The notes under the pieces were generated by a model. The model did not search any database and was not told the origin of the DNA. It worked only from the letters and a program-made list of their open reading frames with translations. A program made the translations under genes and the position numbers. This document shows, piece after piece, positions 8,869 to 16,435 of a stretch of 64,000 nt of DNA. The stretch's first letter is position 1; every line of letters starts with the position of its first letter. Where the stretch lies: contig NZ_FUYL01000014.1 in the NCBI RefSeq assembly GCF_900167935.1, positions 1-64,000 of the forward strand, in the 5' to 3' direction. Source of the DNA: Maribacter arcticus (GTDB taxonomy: Bacteria > Bacteroidota > Bacteroidia > Flavobacteriales > Flavobacteriaceae).

Positions 8869-9342
8869 ATGATAAACCAAGAAATTAGTATTAGGGAAGC
8901 TGTAATTGAAGATTTACCAGTGCTTTTACAACATGAGCAAGGAGTTGTTACCTCTGAGCGCCCTTTCGATCCTACAATTAGAAATAGTGATGTAACGTAT
9001 TATGATTTAAATGCTTTGATGTCAAATTCACGAGCATTGGTTTTAGTTGCTTGTGACGGAGAAAAGATAGTAGCTACGGGTTATGCTTTAGAAAAGCCTG
9101 CACGACATTATTTAGATCATGAGACTTTTGCTTATTTTGGTTTTATGTACACCGACCCTGAATATAGGGGTAGGGGAATTAACGGCAAAATTATAAGTGG
9201 TTTACAAGAATGGGCAAGTTCTTTGGGGTTAGCAGAAATTAGATTACATGTTTATAGCGAGAATGAACCAGCTATTCGCGCCTATGAAAAAGTTGGGTTC
9301 AAAAAACACATGATAGAAATGCGACTGCGTACTAAATCGTAG
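8869..9342 (+). CDS. GNAT family N-acetyltransferase
   Basis: The 157-aa protein has the GNAT acetyl-CoA pyrophosphate loop PEYRGRGINGKII (Q/RxxGxG/A form), the upstream strand AYFGFMYTDP, and the C-terminal LHVYSENEPAIRAYEKVGF strand-helix typical of the fold. It should transfer acetyl from acetyl-CoA to an amine; the substrate cannot be read from sequence. It stands alone, 65 bp before kynureninase. Confidence 0.88.
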   Translation: MINQEISIREAVIEDLPVLLQHEQGVVTSERPFDPTIRNSDVTYYDLNALMSNSRALVLVACDGEKIVATGYALEKPARHYLDHETFAYFGFMYTDPEYRGRGINGKIISGLQEWASSLGLAEIRLHVYSENEPAIRAYEKVGFKKHMIEMRLRTKS

Positions 9343-9407
9343 CAAGCAATTATTCATTTGGACACATTAGATTATAGGCTTATGATTACTTTTATATAAA
9401 ATTGGTT

Positions 9408-10676
9408 ATGGAATTTAAAAATACGCTTGAGTTTGCACAATCATTAGATGCTCAAGACAACTTAAGAAGCTATAGAGATGAATTTATTTTCCCTAAAATA
9501 AACGGGAAAGAGGTGATATATTTCACAGGTAATTCTTTAGGTCTTCAACCAAAACGAACAAAAGGTTTTGTTGATGAGGTTATGAAAGATTGGGCAGAAC
9601 TGGCAGTAGAAGGCCATTTTTATGCTGAAAAACCTTGGTGGGATTATCATGAACGCCTTGCGGAACCTTTAGCAAAGGTTGTGGGCGCATTGCCAGAAGA
9701 AGTTTCTGTGATGAATACTTTGACGGTAAATCTTCACTTATTGATGGTGTCTTTTTACAGACCTACCAAAACTCGATTCAAAATTCTATGTGAGGAAAAA
9801 GCTTTTCCTAGTGACCAATATATGTTTCAAAGTCAAGTGCGATTTCATGGGTTAGACCCAGATGAAACAATAGTGGAGATTAAAAAACGCGATGGTGAAC
9901 ATCATTGGAGAACCGAAGATATTCTTGAAAAAATAGAAGAATTGGGCGATGAACTGTCGCTTGTTTTAATAGGTGGCGTAAATTATTACAATGGCCAAGT
10001 GATGGATATGGAAGCCATTACCAGAGCAGGGAAAACGGCAGGAGCAAATGTAGGCTGGGACTTGGCTCATGCAGTGGGTAATGTGGAATTGAAGTTACAT
10101 GATTGGGATGCCGATTTTGCATCATGGTGTAGTTATAAGTATATGAATAGTGGGCCAGGTAATGCATCAGGTATCTATGTGAATAAAAGACACTTGAATA
10201 AAAAAGATATTCAAAGATTCGAAGGATGGTGGGGAACAAAAAAAGAAACTCGATTTCTTATGAAACCTGAGTTTGAACCCATGGAAAATGCCGATGCATG
10301 GCAAATAAGTAATGTTCCTATACTGTCTGTTGCACCTTATTTAGCATCACTTACCATGTTTGAAGAAGTTGGGATGAATAAATTGATAGACAAGAGAAAT
10401 ACAATTGTCGCCTATTTAGAATTTATTCTGCATGAAATTGATAAAGAGGTCGATAGTTCTTTTGAAATTATAACACCAAAAGATAGAGGCTGTCAATTAT
10501 CTGTCTTTTTGCACGGACAAGGAAAATCGTTGTTCAATTATTTGATGGAAAATGGAGTAGTTACCGATTGGCGCGAACCAAATGTAATACGGTTGGCACC
10601 TGCACCTTTTTATTCTTCGTATGAAGATATGTATCGTTTCGGGCAAATTTTGAAAGCAGGGGTTCTTGCGAACTAA
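9408..10676 (+). CDS. kynU: Kynureninase
   Basis: The 422-aa PLP enzyme cleaves kynurenine or 3-hydroxykynurenine to (3-hydroxy)anthranilate plus alanine. The family-specific segments YFTGNSLGLQPK, NTLTVNLHLLM and WDLAHAVGN are present, and the PLP lysine lies in SWCSYKYMNSGPGN (Lys about 244). I use the ATG at 9408, since the open frame begins with a TTG two codons earlier. Together with the kynurenine 3-monooxygenase at 20286 it gives two consecutive steps toward 3-hydroxyanthranilate and de novo NAD synthesis or tryptophan breakdown. Confidence 0.95.
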   Translation: MEFKNTLEFAQSLDAQDNLRSYRDEFIFPKINGKEVIYFTGNSLGLQPKRTKGFVDEVMKDWAELAVEGHFYAEKPWWDYHERLAEPLAKVVGALPEEVSVMNTLTVNLHLLMVSFYRPTKTRFKILCEEKAFPSDQYMFQSQVRFHGLDPDETIVEIKKRDGEHHWRTEDILEKIEELGDELSLVLIGGVNYYNGQVMDMEAITRAGKTAGANVGWDLAHAVGNVELKLHDWDADFASWCSYKYMNSGPGNASGIYVNKRHLNKKDIQRFEGWWGTKKETRFLMKPEFEPMENADAWQISNVPILSVAPYLASLTMFEEVGMNKLIDKRNTIVAYLEFILHEIDKEVDSSFEIITPKDRGCQLSVFLHGQGKSLFNYLMENGVVTDWREPNVIRLAPAPFYSSYEDMYRFGQILKAGVLAN

Positions 10677-10734
10677 TTTGTAGTTAGAGGCTAGTCTTTA
10701 TTGTATGGCTAGTAATATTCTTAAAAAACCTTTT

Positions 10735-10751
10735 GCTGAGCGAAGTCGAAG
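10735..10751. repeat. Dispersed flavobacterial short repeat (GCTGAGCGAAGTCGAAG)
   Basis: This 17-nt sequence in the kynU-MFS gap matches, from memory, a short dispersed motif frequent between genes of Flavobacteriia and other bacteria (its complement is CTTCGACTTCGCTCAGC). Only one clear copy was noticed in this window. Its role is unknown. Confidence 0.4.
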
Positions 10752-10782
10752 TAAACAACCAATAACCAACAACCAGCTGTAG

Positions 10783-11931
10783 ATGAAATCATTAAAGTTA
10801 ATTTTAGGTAATGCACGCTATTTCGGACCCTCTTGGGTTTTTGCAAGTATCAATATACTTTTTGGTACTTGGGCAATCTACATACCTACGGTAAAAGACA
10901 CTTTAGATATTAGTAAGTCTGAATTGGGAATTGCTATTTTCTTTTTGGCATTAGGGGTATTCACTATTTTTCCGTTTGCATCTTCAATAATAAATAGGGT
11001 AGGAGTTGGTAAATCTACTTTCTATGGAGTTTTGTTGAGCTGTGCAGCTGCAATGTTACCTTTATTGGCACCAAACTATTATGTTTTAATGGCTGCGCTT
11101 TTTCTCTTCGGCGCATCGAATGGTATCACCGATATATCTATGAATACCTTGGTGACAGAAATAGAGAAAAAAGATAAAGTGAAATTTATGGCTGCTTCAC
11201 ATGGCTTTTTTAGCTTGGGCGGTGTATTGGCGGGTATGGGAAGTTTTTTAATTGGTCCGCTATCGAATCCTGTACTTCATATGTCAATTGCAGTTTTATT
11301 GGTTCTTGTAGTTAATTTTATATTTAGAAGGAAGTATATTTCTGAAATAGCCGAAGAAATAGAAAATGAACCATTTAGTTTTGGGTTGCTAAAACCACTT
11401 TTACTATTAGCGCTTATATCGTTTGTTGCCATGGGTAGTGAAGGAGCAATTGTTGATTGGAGTGGACTTTATTTAAAGGAAATTACCATGGCACCAGAAG
11501 CTTTATGGGGATTAGGCTTTTTAGGTTTTCAGGTAACAATGACCCTAGGTAGATTTTTAGGTGATGGAATTAGTGAAAAAATAGGCTCCATAAAAATTGT
11601 AGCCTTAGGAGCTATATTAGCAATTGTAGGGTATGTATTAGTATTGACCACAGATATTTATTTAAGTATTATAGGTTTTGCTTTAAATGGACTAGGTTTT
11701 TCGGTAATGGTGCCCGAAGTTTTTAGAATAGGTGGAAATGTGAAAGGTGTAGATTCCTCGAAAGGAATAGCTTTTATAGCTGGTTCTGGTTATGCGGGGT
11801 TTCTATGTGCTCCACCAATTTTAGGGTTCTTGGCAGAGAATTATAGTCTTACCAGAAGTTTTGTAGTACTTCTTGCCTGCGGATTTTTAATATTACTATT
11901 TACACTATTATTAAAAAGGAAAAAGGCATAA
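10783..11931 (+). CDS. MFS transporter
   Basis: The 382-aa protein consists of about twelve hydrophobic helices with a central loop near residues 183-195 (RRKYISEIAEEIENE), as in major facilitator superfamily carriers. Features such as FFLALGVFTIFPFASSI in the first repeat and MGSEGAIVDWSGLYL in helix 7 resemble the fucose-permease-like/YfkF-like branch. The substrate is not predictable. It is separated from kynU by 106 bp containing a dispersed repeat, so a shared operon is uncertain. Confidence 0.88.
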   Translation: MKSLKLILGNARYFGPSWVFASINILFGTWAIYIPTVKDTLDISKSELGIAIFFLALGVFTIFPFASSIINRVGVGKSTFYGVLLSCAAAMLPLLAPNYYVLMAALFLFGASNGITDISMNTLVTEIEKKDKVKFMAASHGFFSLGGVLAGMGSFLIGPLSNPVLHMSIAVLLVLVVNFIFRRKYISEIAEEIENEPFSFGLLKPLLLLALISFVAMGSEGAIVDWSGLYLKEITMAPEALWGLGFLGFQVTMTLGRFLGDGISEKIGSIKIVALGAILAIVGYVLVLTTDIYLSIIGFALNGLGFSVMVPEVFRIGGNVKGVDSSKGIAFIAGSGYAGFLCAPPILGFLAENYSLTRSFVVLLACGFLILLFTLLLKRKKA

Positions 11932-11947
11932 GTAATTCTGCACAATT

Positions 11948-13114
11948 TTAATTCTTGATGTTACTTCTTACTTTAAATTCGTTGTTTGGGTCTTGTACCT
12001 TTTCAATAAAATCTAACATTTCTTCTGTTAGCAATAACTGGTTTTGAGTATTCCAATAACTTTGGTCGTAAGGATAATTTATTTTGAATAAGTCTTTAGA
12101 TGTACTGACATTTTTTTTGACGTCAAAATCACCTTCGTTATCTGATGTGGTCAAAATAAAAGAAACGTCGTAAAAGGAAGTATAAGAATTATTTTCATCG
12201 GTTTGTTCAATTACTACATGGTATTTTGATGATTCAATATAGTATTTTTGATTTTTACGAGATTTTGAAAGTGATATTTCTTTATCAATAGAAATTGTCC
12301 TGTATCTGCTGTCTTCATTTTCTGAAAATGGATTGTTTTCAAATTCAAAAACTATTTTAAACTGCTCTATCGCGTTGTTTTTAGCATTGATAATATAATG
12401 TCCCGTTACTTTCTCATTTGCAAATTCGGGTTTGGTTTGAAAGCTTAGATTAATTTTGCTGCCATTCTCAAATGTGGATTCAATCAAATCAAAAGCATCT
12501 CCGGTGGCATTCACAGGTATCAAGTTCATGAATAAACCGTAAAATGAATCGAAAATAAAATAAATGTCATTTTCATCAAGTACCAAACCGACTTTACGCA
12601 TATTGGTCAGTTCAACTTTAAAATCTTTTTTATCTGGCTCAATTTCTTGAGTATACAGTAGCGTTCTTCTTTCCAGTTTTCCTTGTAGGTCCTGTATTCT
12701 GGTAATTTCACCATTATATCTTAAAACTCCCCTTAATAAGAATTTCTCCTTATAAGGATATAAAGGGTAATTAGAATCAATGGAATCTTTTACTTTTTGC
12801 CATAATGTTTTTTCATTGGTAACGGTGACCTCATTTAATTCTAAAACACTTTTGTTGAGATAAATGGTGTCATTGGTTTTCTGAAATGTAGTACTGATTT
12901 TATCATAACCAGGGCGGTAAATAATAATAGAATCAGAAGTAGAAGAAAACTGAAAACGCCCGTCAGCATTGGTCATCGTGTGGTCGGACTTGTTGTAAAT
13001 ACCAACAAATTCTAATGGGGAATTATCTGAAATATCCACTACAATTCCACTTAATTCATTTTGAGAATAAAGAAGAGTAGAAAACAGGCAAATAATAAAA
13101 AACTGAAGTTTCAT
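11948..13114 (-). CDS. Secreted CarboxypepD_reg-like domain protein
   Basis: From the ATG at 13114 the protein has 388 residues: signal peptide (MKLQFFIICLFSTLLYSQ), then a carboxypeptidase-regulatory-like beta-sandwich (ELSGIVVDISDNSPLEFVGIYN, residues about 20-90). It ends in VLELNEVTVTNEKTLWQKV, resembling the pre-plug junction of TonB receptors. A beta-rich C-terminal part of about 280 residues follows, similar to flavobacterial DUF5686-like proteins but shorter. The open frame extends upstream to 13144, but those ten residues precede a complete signal peptide. The role is unknown. Confidence 0.78.
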   Translation of the reverse strand: MKLQFFIICLFSTLLYSQNELSGIVVDISDNSPLEFVGIYNKSDHTMTNADGRFQFSSTSDSIIIYRPGYDKISTTFQKTNDTIYLNKSVLELNEVTVTNEKTLWQKVKDSIDSNYPLYPYKEKFLLRGVLRYNGEITRIQDLQGKLERRTLLYTQEIEPDKKDFKVELTNMRKVGLVLDENDIYFIFDSFYGLFMNLIPVNATGDAFDLIESTFENGSKINLSFQTKPEFANEKVTGHYIINAKNNAIEQFKIVFEFENNPFSENEDSRYRTISIDKEISLSKSRKNQKYYIESSKYHVVIEQTDENNSYTSFYDVSFILTTSDNEGDFDVKKNVSTSKDLFKINYPYDQSYWNTQNQLLLTEEMLDFIEKVQDPNNEFKVRSNIKN

Positions 13115-13157
13115 AGGGTGTTTGATGTATATTGAAATTATCAAACACTATACCACA

Positions 13158-13838
13158 TTACTTCACTTCAACACCAGTAAAGAAAAGTGAAAAATCTGCA
13201 TCAGGTCTTTTGTGCATCATGCTAATTTTTAATCCTTTTAGTTCTTTATAATCTTCCCAACTTGTAACCATGTTAGGTTCTGCTTGGTTTTCTTTTCTAT
13301 ATGCCCACTCTTTAATGATGTAATCATCTCCAAAATAATAATCATAAGCATCGCCAGGGGTATAACCGCCTTCATTTGCATAAACGGTCGTTAACTTATT
13401 CATTTTGGTTTTGCTAATAGGTGCTTCTATACTTTCTGTAAGCTCGTAGGTAAAACCTTTTTGGTCCCAAACTAATTGATAAGGCGCCAATAGCCAAAAT
13501 TTATCATTAACGAAACCGCCATCGGTACCTGCCATGGTACTATCTACAGCCTTTCTATTATACGTAATTGTATCTTGCCGTGTCATCATAGTGACATCGT
13601 TAGACCCTGTTTTCCATAACCAAGTACGTTCAAAATGTGAAGAATCGCGATCTACATTAAAAGTGAATTTTATGCTTGAGACATTCTTCCAGTTTTCATA
13701 TCCATTTGCATGCGCAATTTTTTCTAGAACGGTCAATTCCGTATCTTCGGCCACTTCAATTTTCGTCTTATTGTTGTCGGTTTTGCAACTTGTAATAATA
13801 CTTGATAATACTATGGAAAGGATAATTAATTTTTTCAT
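13158..13838 (-). CDS. Outer-membrane lipoprotein of unknown function
   Basis: From the ATG at 13838 the protein has 226 residues with a lipoprotein signal peptide (MKKLIILSIVLSSIITSC, lipobox ITSC). The mature part contains ANGYENWKNVSSIKFTFNVD and many beta strands, a pattern seen in conserved flavobacterial exported proteins. Some of these resemble LolA/LolB-like half-barrels; that link is my inference. It lies 43 bp upstream of the CarboxypepD_reg-like gene on the same strand, so the two are probably co-transcribed from the candidate promoter at 13857-13864. Confidence 0.75.
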   Translation of the reverse strand: MKKLIILSIVLSSIITSCKTDNNKTKIEVAEDTELTVLEKIAHANGYENWKNVSSIKFTFNVDRDSSHFERTWLWKTGSNDVTMMTRQDTITYNRKAVDSTMAGTDGGFVNDKFWLLAPYQLVWDQKGFTYELTESIEAPISKTKMNKLTTVYANEGGYTPGDAYDYYFGDDYIIKEWAYRKENQAEPNMVTSWEDYKELKGLKISMMHKRPDADFSLFFTGVEVK

Positions 13839-13856
13839 TTTCAGCACATTTTAAAT

Positions 13857-13864
13857 CAAATATA
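13857..13864 (-). promoter_or_regulatory. Candidate -7 element (TATATTTG) of the lipoprotein operon
   Basis: An exact TAnnTTTG match on the minus strand, 18 nt upstream of the ATG at 13838. No TTG is found at the usual -33 distance. Confidence 0.35.
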
Positions 13865-13916
13865 TCAATTACAGTATCTTTAACCTACTTTTATTTTTTG
13901 TAAACAAAACACTAGA

Positions 13917-14540
13917 GTGACATTTCTTAAGAAGCTATGTTTTATTATAATTGGAAGTGAATTCAGTAAGAGTTCTTCTAATACGGTACATGATAAATAT
14001 ACCGACGATGAACTGATAGAGCAAATTGTCAAGAACAAGGATGCTTTGTTGTTTGGAGAGCTCTATGATAGATATTCCAAATTAGTCTACAACAAATGTT
14101 TGGGGTTTGCAAAATCTAATAAAGAGGCAGAAGATCTTACGCAAGATGTTTTTTTAATGCTCTATGTGAAATTAGGCTCTTTTAAAGGAACATCTAAATT
14201 TTCTACATGGTTATATTCTTTTACTTACAATTTTTGCGTCAATTACGTGAATAGAAATAAGGAAAGGAAGATTAATGATAATTCAGTAAAATTTGATACA
14301 CAAGAAGAAGTACCAGTAGATGTTACCGATAATCTATTGCTGCAAATGCAAGTAGATAAACTTAAAAAAGCTTTAGAGCTAATTGCGCCAGAAGATAAAA
14401 CACTTTTGTTGTTGAAATATCAAGACGGAGCTTCAATTAAAGAATTAGAAGATGTATTAGAGATTAAATCAAGCGCCATTAAAATGAGGCTTAAGAGGGC
14501 TAAAGCTAAAGTTGTGGAAATGTATAATACCATACCCTAA
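13917..14540 (+). CDS. RNA polymerase sigma-70 family (ECF-type) sigma factor
   Basis: The 207-aa protein has a region 2 helix set (LFGELYDRYSKLVYNKCLGF, then EAEDLTQDVFL and FSTWLYSFTYNFCVNYVNR) and a region 4 helix-turn-helix (PEDKTLLLLKYQDGASIKEL and SSAIKMRLKRAKAK). The start is a GTG; the preceding region offers no ATG in frame. Its stop codon overlaps the start of the next small gene (TAATG), and a MscS-like channel follows, so the three form one operon. The partner of this sigma factor may be the small downstream protein rather than a classical anti-sigma factor. Confidence 0.88.
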   Translation: MTFLKKLCFIIIGSEFSKSSSNTVHDKYTDDELIEQIVKNKDALLFGELYDRYSKLVYNKCLGFAKSNKEAEDLTQDVFLMLYVKLGSFKGTSKFSTWLYSFTYNFCVNYVNRNKERKINDNSVKFDTQEEVPVDVTDNLLLQMQVDKLKKALELIAPEDKTLLLLKYQDGASIKELEDVLEIKSSAIKMRLKRAKAKVVEMYNTIP

Positions 14541-14725
14541 TGACAGAACAGAACAATAATCCATTTAAAAATTTAGAAGGGGATCTTAAAGATGTTCCAC
14601 CTGAACTACGTAAGAAAGTTATGGATGATGTAGCCGCAGCTAAGTTAATTATGGAATTGAGCAATCTGTTCACGGGTAATTTTGCCTCGATTATTGAGGG
14701 CATGATGAAAACGAAAACCAAATAA
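14540..14725 (+). CDS. Small conserved protein between sigma factor and MscS channel
   Basis: This 61-aa acidic-to-basic peptide (MTEQNNNPFKNLEGDLKDV at its start) has no signal peptide or membrane helix and is predicted to be mostly helical. Its ATG shares one base with the sigma factor stop (TAATG), a strong sign of translational coupling, and 26 bp separate it from the channel gene. It does not match a family that I can name. A role as regulator of the sigma factor is inferred only from position. Confidence 0.7.
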   Translation: MTEQNNNPFKNLEGDLKDVPPELRKKVMDDVAAAKLIMELSNLFTGNFASIIEGMMKTKTK

Positions 14726-14751
14726 ATATAATTAAAAGTAAAACTATATTC

Positions 14752-15585
14752 ATGGAAACAGTAGATAAGTGGAAAGACCTAGCCTTTGAATCTTTGAGTG
14801 CCATTTTCAAAGATATTGCGGCTGCCTTGCCAGGTATATTTGGTGCATTTGTAGTGCTTATTTTTGGATGGATTATCATTAAAATAACCACATTCGTTTT
14901 AAAACGAATTTTTAAGGCGATTCAATTACATCGTTTTTCAGAAAAAATTAATGAAGCGAAACTTTTTGGCGAGGCTGATCTTAAAATAGATTTACCAAAA
15001 GTCATTGTCACTTTTATTAAGGTATTACTTTGGTTGGTATTTATAATTGTGGCATCTGATATTATGGGCCTAACTATAATATCTACAGAAATTGCAAACC
15101 TATTACGATACCTACCCATTTTACTATCGGCACTTATTATTTTTATGATAGGTCTGTATTTGGCTAAAATAATCAAAGAAATGATTGTTAAAGTATTCGA
15201 TTCTATCGGTATGGGCGGTGGTAAAGTTTTAGGTAACGCCTTATTTTATTTGATTATTATTTTTGTAAGTATTACTGCTTTAAATCAAGCAGGTATTGAT
15301 ACTCAAATTATCACCAATAATTTCACCATAATACTTGGAGCTTTCTTATTGGCAATTGCATTGGCTTTAGGTTTAGGGGCAAGAGAAGTAGTTGGTGATT
15401 TATTAAGAACATTTTATACAAGAAAAATTTACGTAATAGGTGATAAGGTTAAAATCGGAAAACTAGAAGGTACTGTTATCGGTATAGATAGTATTTCAAT
15501 GATTCTTAAAACTAAAAAAGGTAAAGTTGTAATACCTATTAAAAAGGTAGTTGAGAAAACCGTTGAGGTTGAAGAACAATTGTAA
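14752..15585 (+). CDS. Mechanosensitive ion channel (MscS-like) family protein
   Basis: The 277-aa protein has about five hydrophobic helices (near residues 22-45, 82-105, 115-140, 158-178 and 190-212). The last runs into ALALGLGAREVVGDLLRTFYTRK, the pore-lining TM3-like helix that precedes the MscS beta domain. A short beta domain follows (GDKVKIGKLEGTVIGIDSIS...). The C-terminus is shorter than in E. coli MscS, and the N-terminal helices resemble the TM-helix-repeat branch (CmpX-like). It probably protects against hypo-osmotic shock. It is last in the operon with the sigma factor. Confidence 0.85.
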   Translation: METVDKWKDLAFESLSAIFKDIAAALPGIFGAFVVLIFGWIIIKITTFVLKRIFKAIQLHRFSEKINEAKLFGEADLKIDLPKVIVTFIKVLLWLVFIIVASDIMGLTIISTEIANLLRYLPILLSALIIFMIGLYLAKIIKEMIVKVFDSIGMGGGKVLGNALFYLIIIFVSITALNQAGIDTQIITNNFTIILGAFLLAIALALGLGAREVVGDLLRTFYTRKIYVIGDKVKIGKLEGTVIGIDSISMILKTKKGKVVIPIKKVVEKTVEVEEQL

Positions 15586-15653
15586 AGCCTAAATTTCGTT
15601 TTCATTTATGAATGATGAAATTAGGATAGTAATTCGGTTGTCTTATGTCACAT

Positions 15654-15681
15654 TTGTTTATGAATTAATTGATTAATTTTG
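15654..15681 (+). promoter_or_regulatory. Flavobacterial promoter of the clpP-like gene (TTG-N17-TAATTTTG)
   Basis: TTG at 15654-15656, a 17-nt spacer and TAATTTTG at 15674-15681 fit the published Flavobacterium consensus TTG-N17-23-TAnnTTTG. The start codon follows 23 nt later. This is one of the two best promoter matches in the window. Confidence 0.55.
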
Positions 15682-15704
15682 TTAGAGATAATTAAACTTA
15701 AAAT

Positions 15705-16253
15705 ATGAGTGCTAAAAAAGGAAAAATTCAGGAAGCCATAGATGAGAAAATGCTAGAGGAAAGAAAGGTATTCCTATGGGGTATGGTTGATGACGATTCT
15801 GCAAAACATGTAATTGATAGGTTATTGTATCTAGATATGCAGAATAACAAAGAAATTCAGCTGTATATTAATAGTCCTGGTGGTTATGTTACTTCTGGTT
15901 TTGCAATGTATGACACCATAAAATCTTTAAAGAGTCCGGTTTCTACAATCTGTACTGGTTTGGCAGCATCAATGGGTTCTATTTTATTGTCAGTAGGTAA
16001 AAAAGGTAGAAGATTCATTCAGCCACATGCTCAGGTTATGATTCACCAACCAAGTGGTGGTGCAAGAGGCCAAGCTTCGAATATAGAAATTCAGGCAAGA
16101 GAAATCATTAAAACTAAAGAGCTCAGTGCACATATATTAGCAGATAACTGTGGTCAAGAATTTGAAAAAGTCTTAAGGGATTTTGATAGAGATTATTGGA
16201 TGAATGCAGAAGAGTCAATAAAATATGGTATCGTTGACGGAATAATGGAATAA
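15705..16253 (+). CDS. clpP: ATP-dependent Clp protease proteolytic subunit-like (ClpP)
   Basis: The 182-aa protein has the ClpP fold with all catalytic residues: Ser89 (AASMGS), His114 (MIHQPSGG) and Asp163 (DRDYWM). The oxyanion stretch YINSPGGYVTSGFAMYD is intact. It lacks the usual longer C-terminus and stands alone, with no tig or clpX nearby, so it is likely a second ClpP paralogue. It should form a self-compartmentalised peptidase fed by a ClpX/ClpA-type unfoldase encoded elsewhere. A terminator lies 60 bp downstream. Confidence 0.9.
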   Translation: MSAKKGKIQEAIDEKMLEERKVFLWGMVDDDSAKHVIDRLLYLDMQNNKEIQLYINSPGGYVTSGFAMYDTIKSLKSPVSTICTGLAASMGSILLSVGKKGRRFIQPHAQVMIHQPSGGARGQASNIEIQAREIIKTKELSAHILADNCGQEFEKVLRDFDRDYWMNAEESIKYGIVDGIME

Positions 16254-16314
16254 ATTCAGATTACTCGGTTACGGTGGTTTACGGCATCGTATTTGAATGT
16301 TCTGCTTAAAAAAC

Positions 16315-16351
16315 AAAAACTCCTTTTTCTTTAGTTGAAAAAGGAGTTTTT
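16315..16351. terminator. Bidirectional terminator between clpP and the photolyase operon
   Basis: A perfect 15-bp stem (16315-16329 and 16337-16351) with a 7-nt loop has the core ACTCC/GGAGT flanked by A and T runs on both sides, so it can stop transcription from either direction. Confidence 0.88.
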
Positions 16352-16435
16352 TATATATAGACGCTCTCGCGGAATGTTCTTTTTATGTACGGTTCAAAAA
16401 TATGTTTTGGACGCCCAAATCCTGTTAAATAGACA

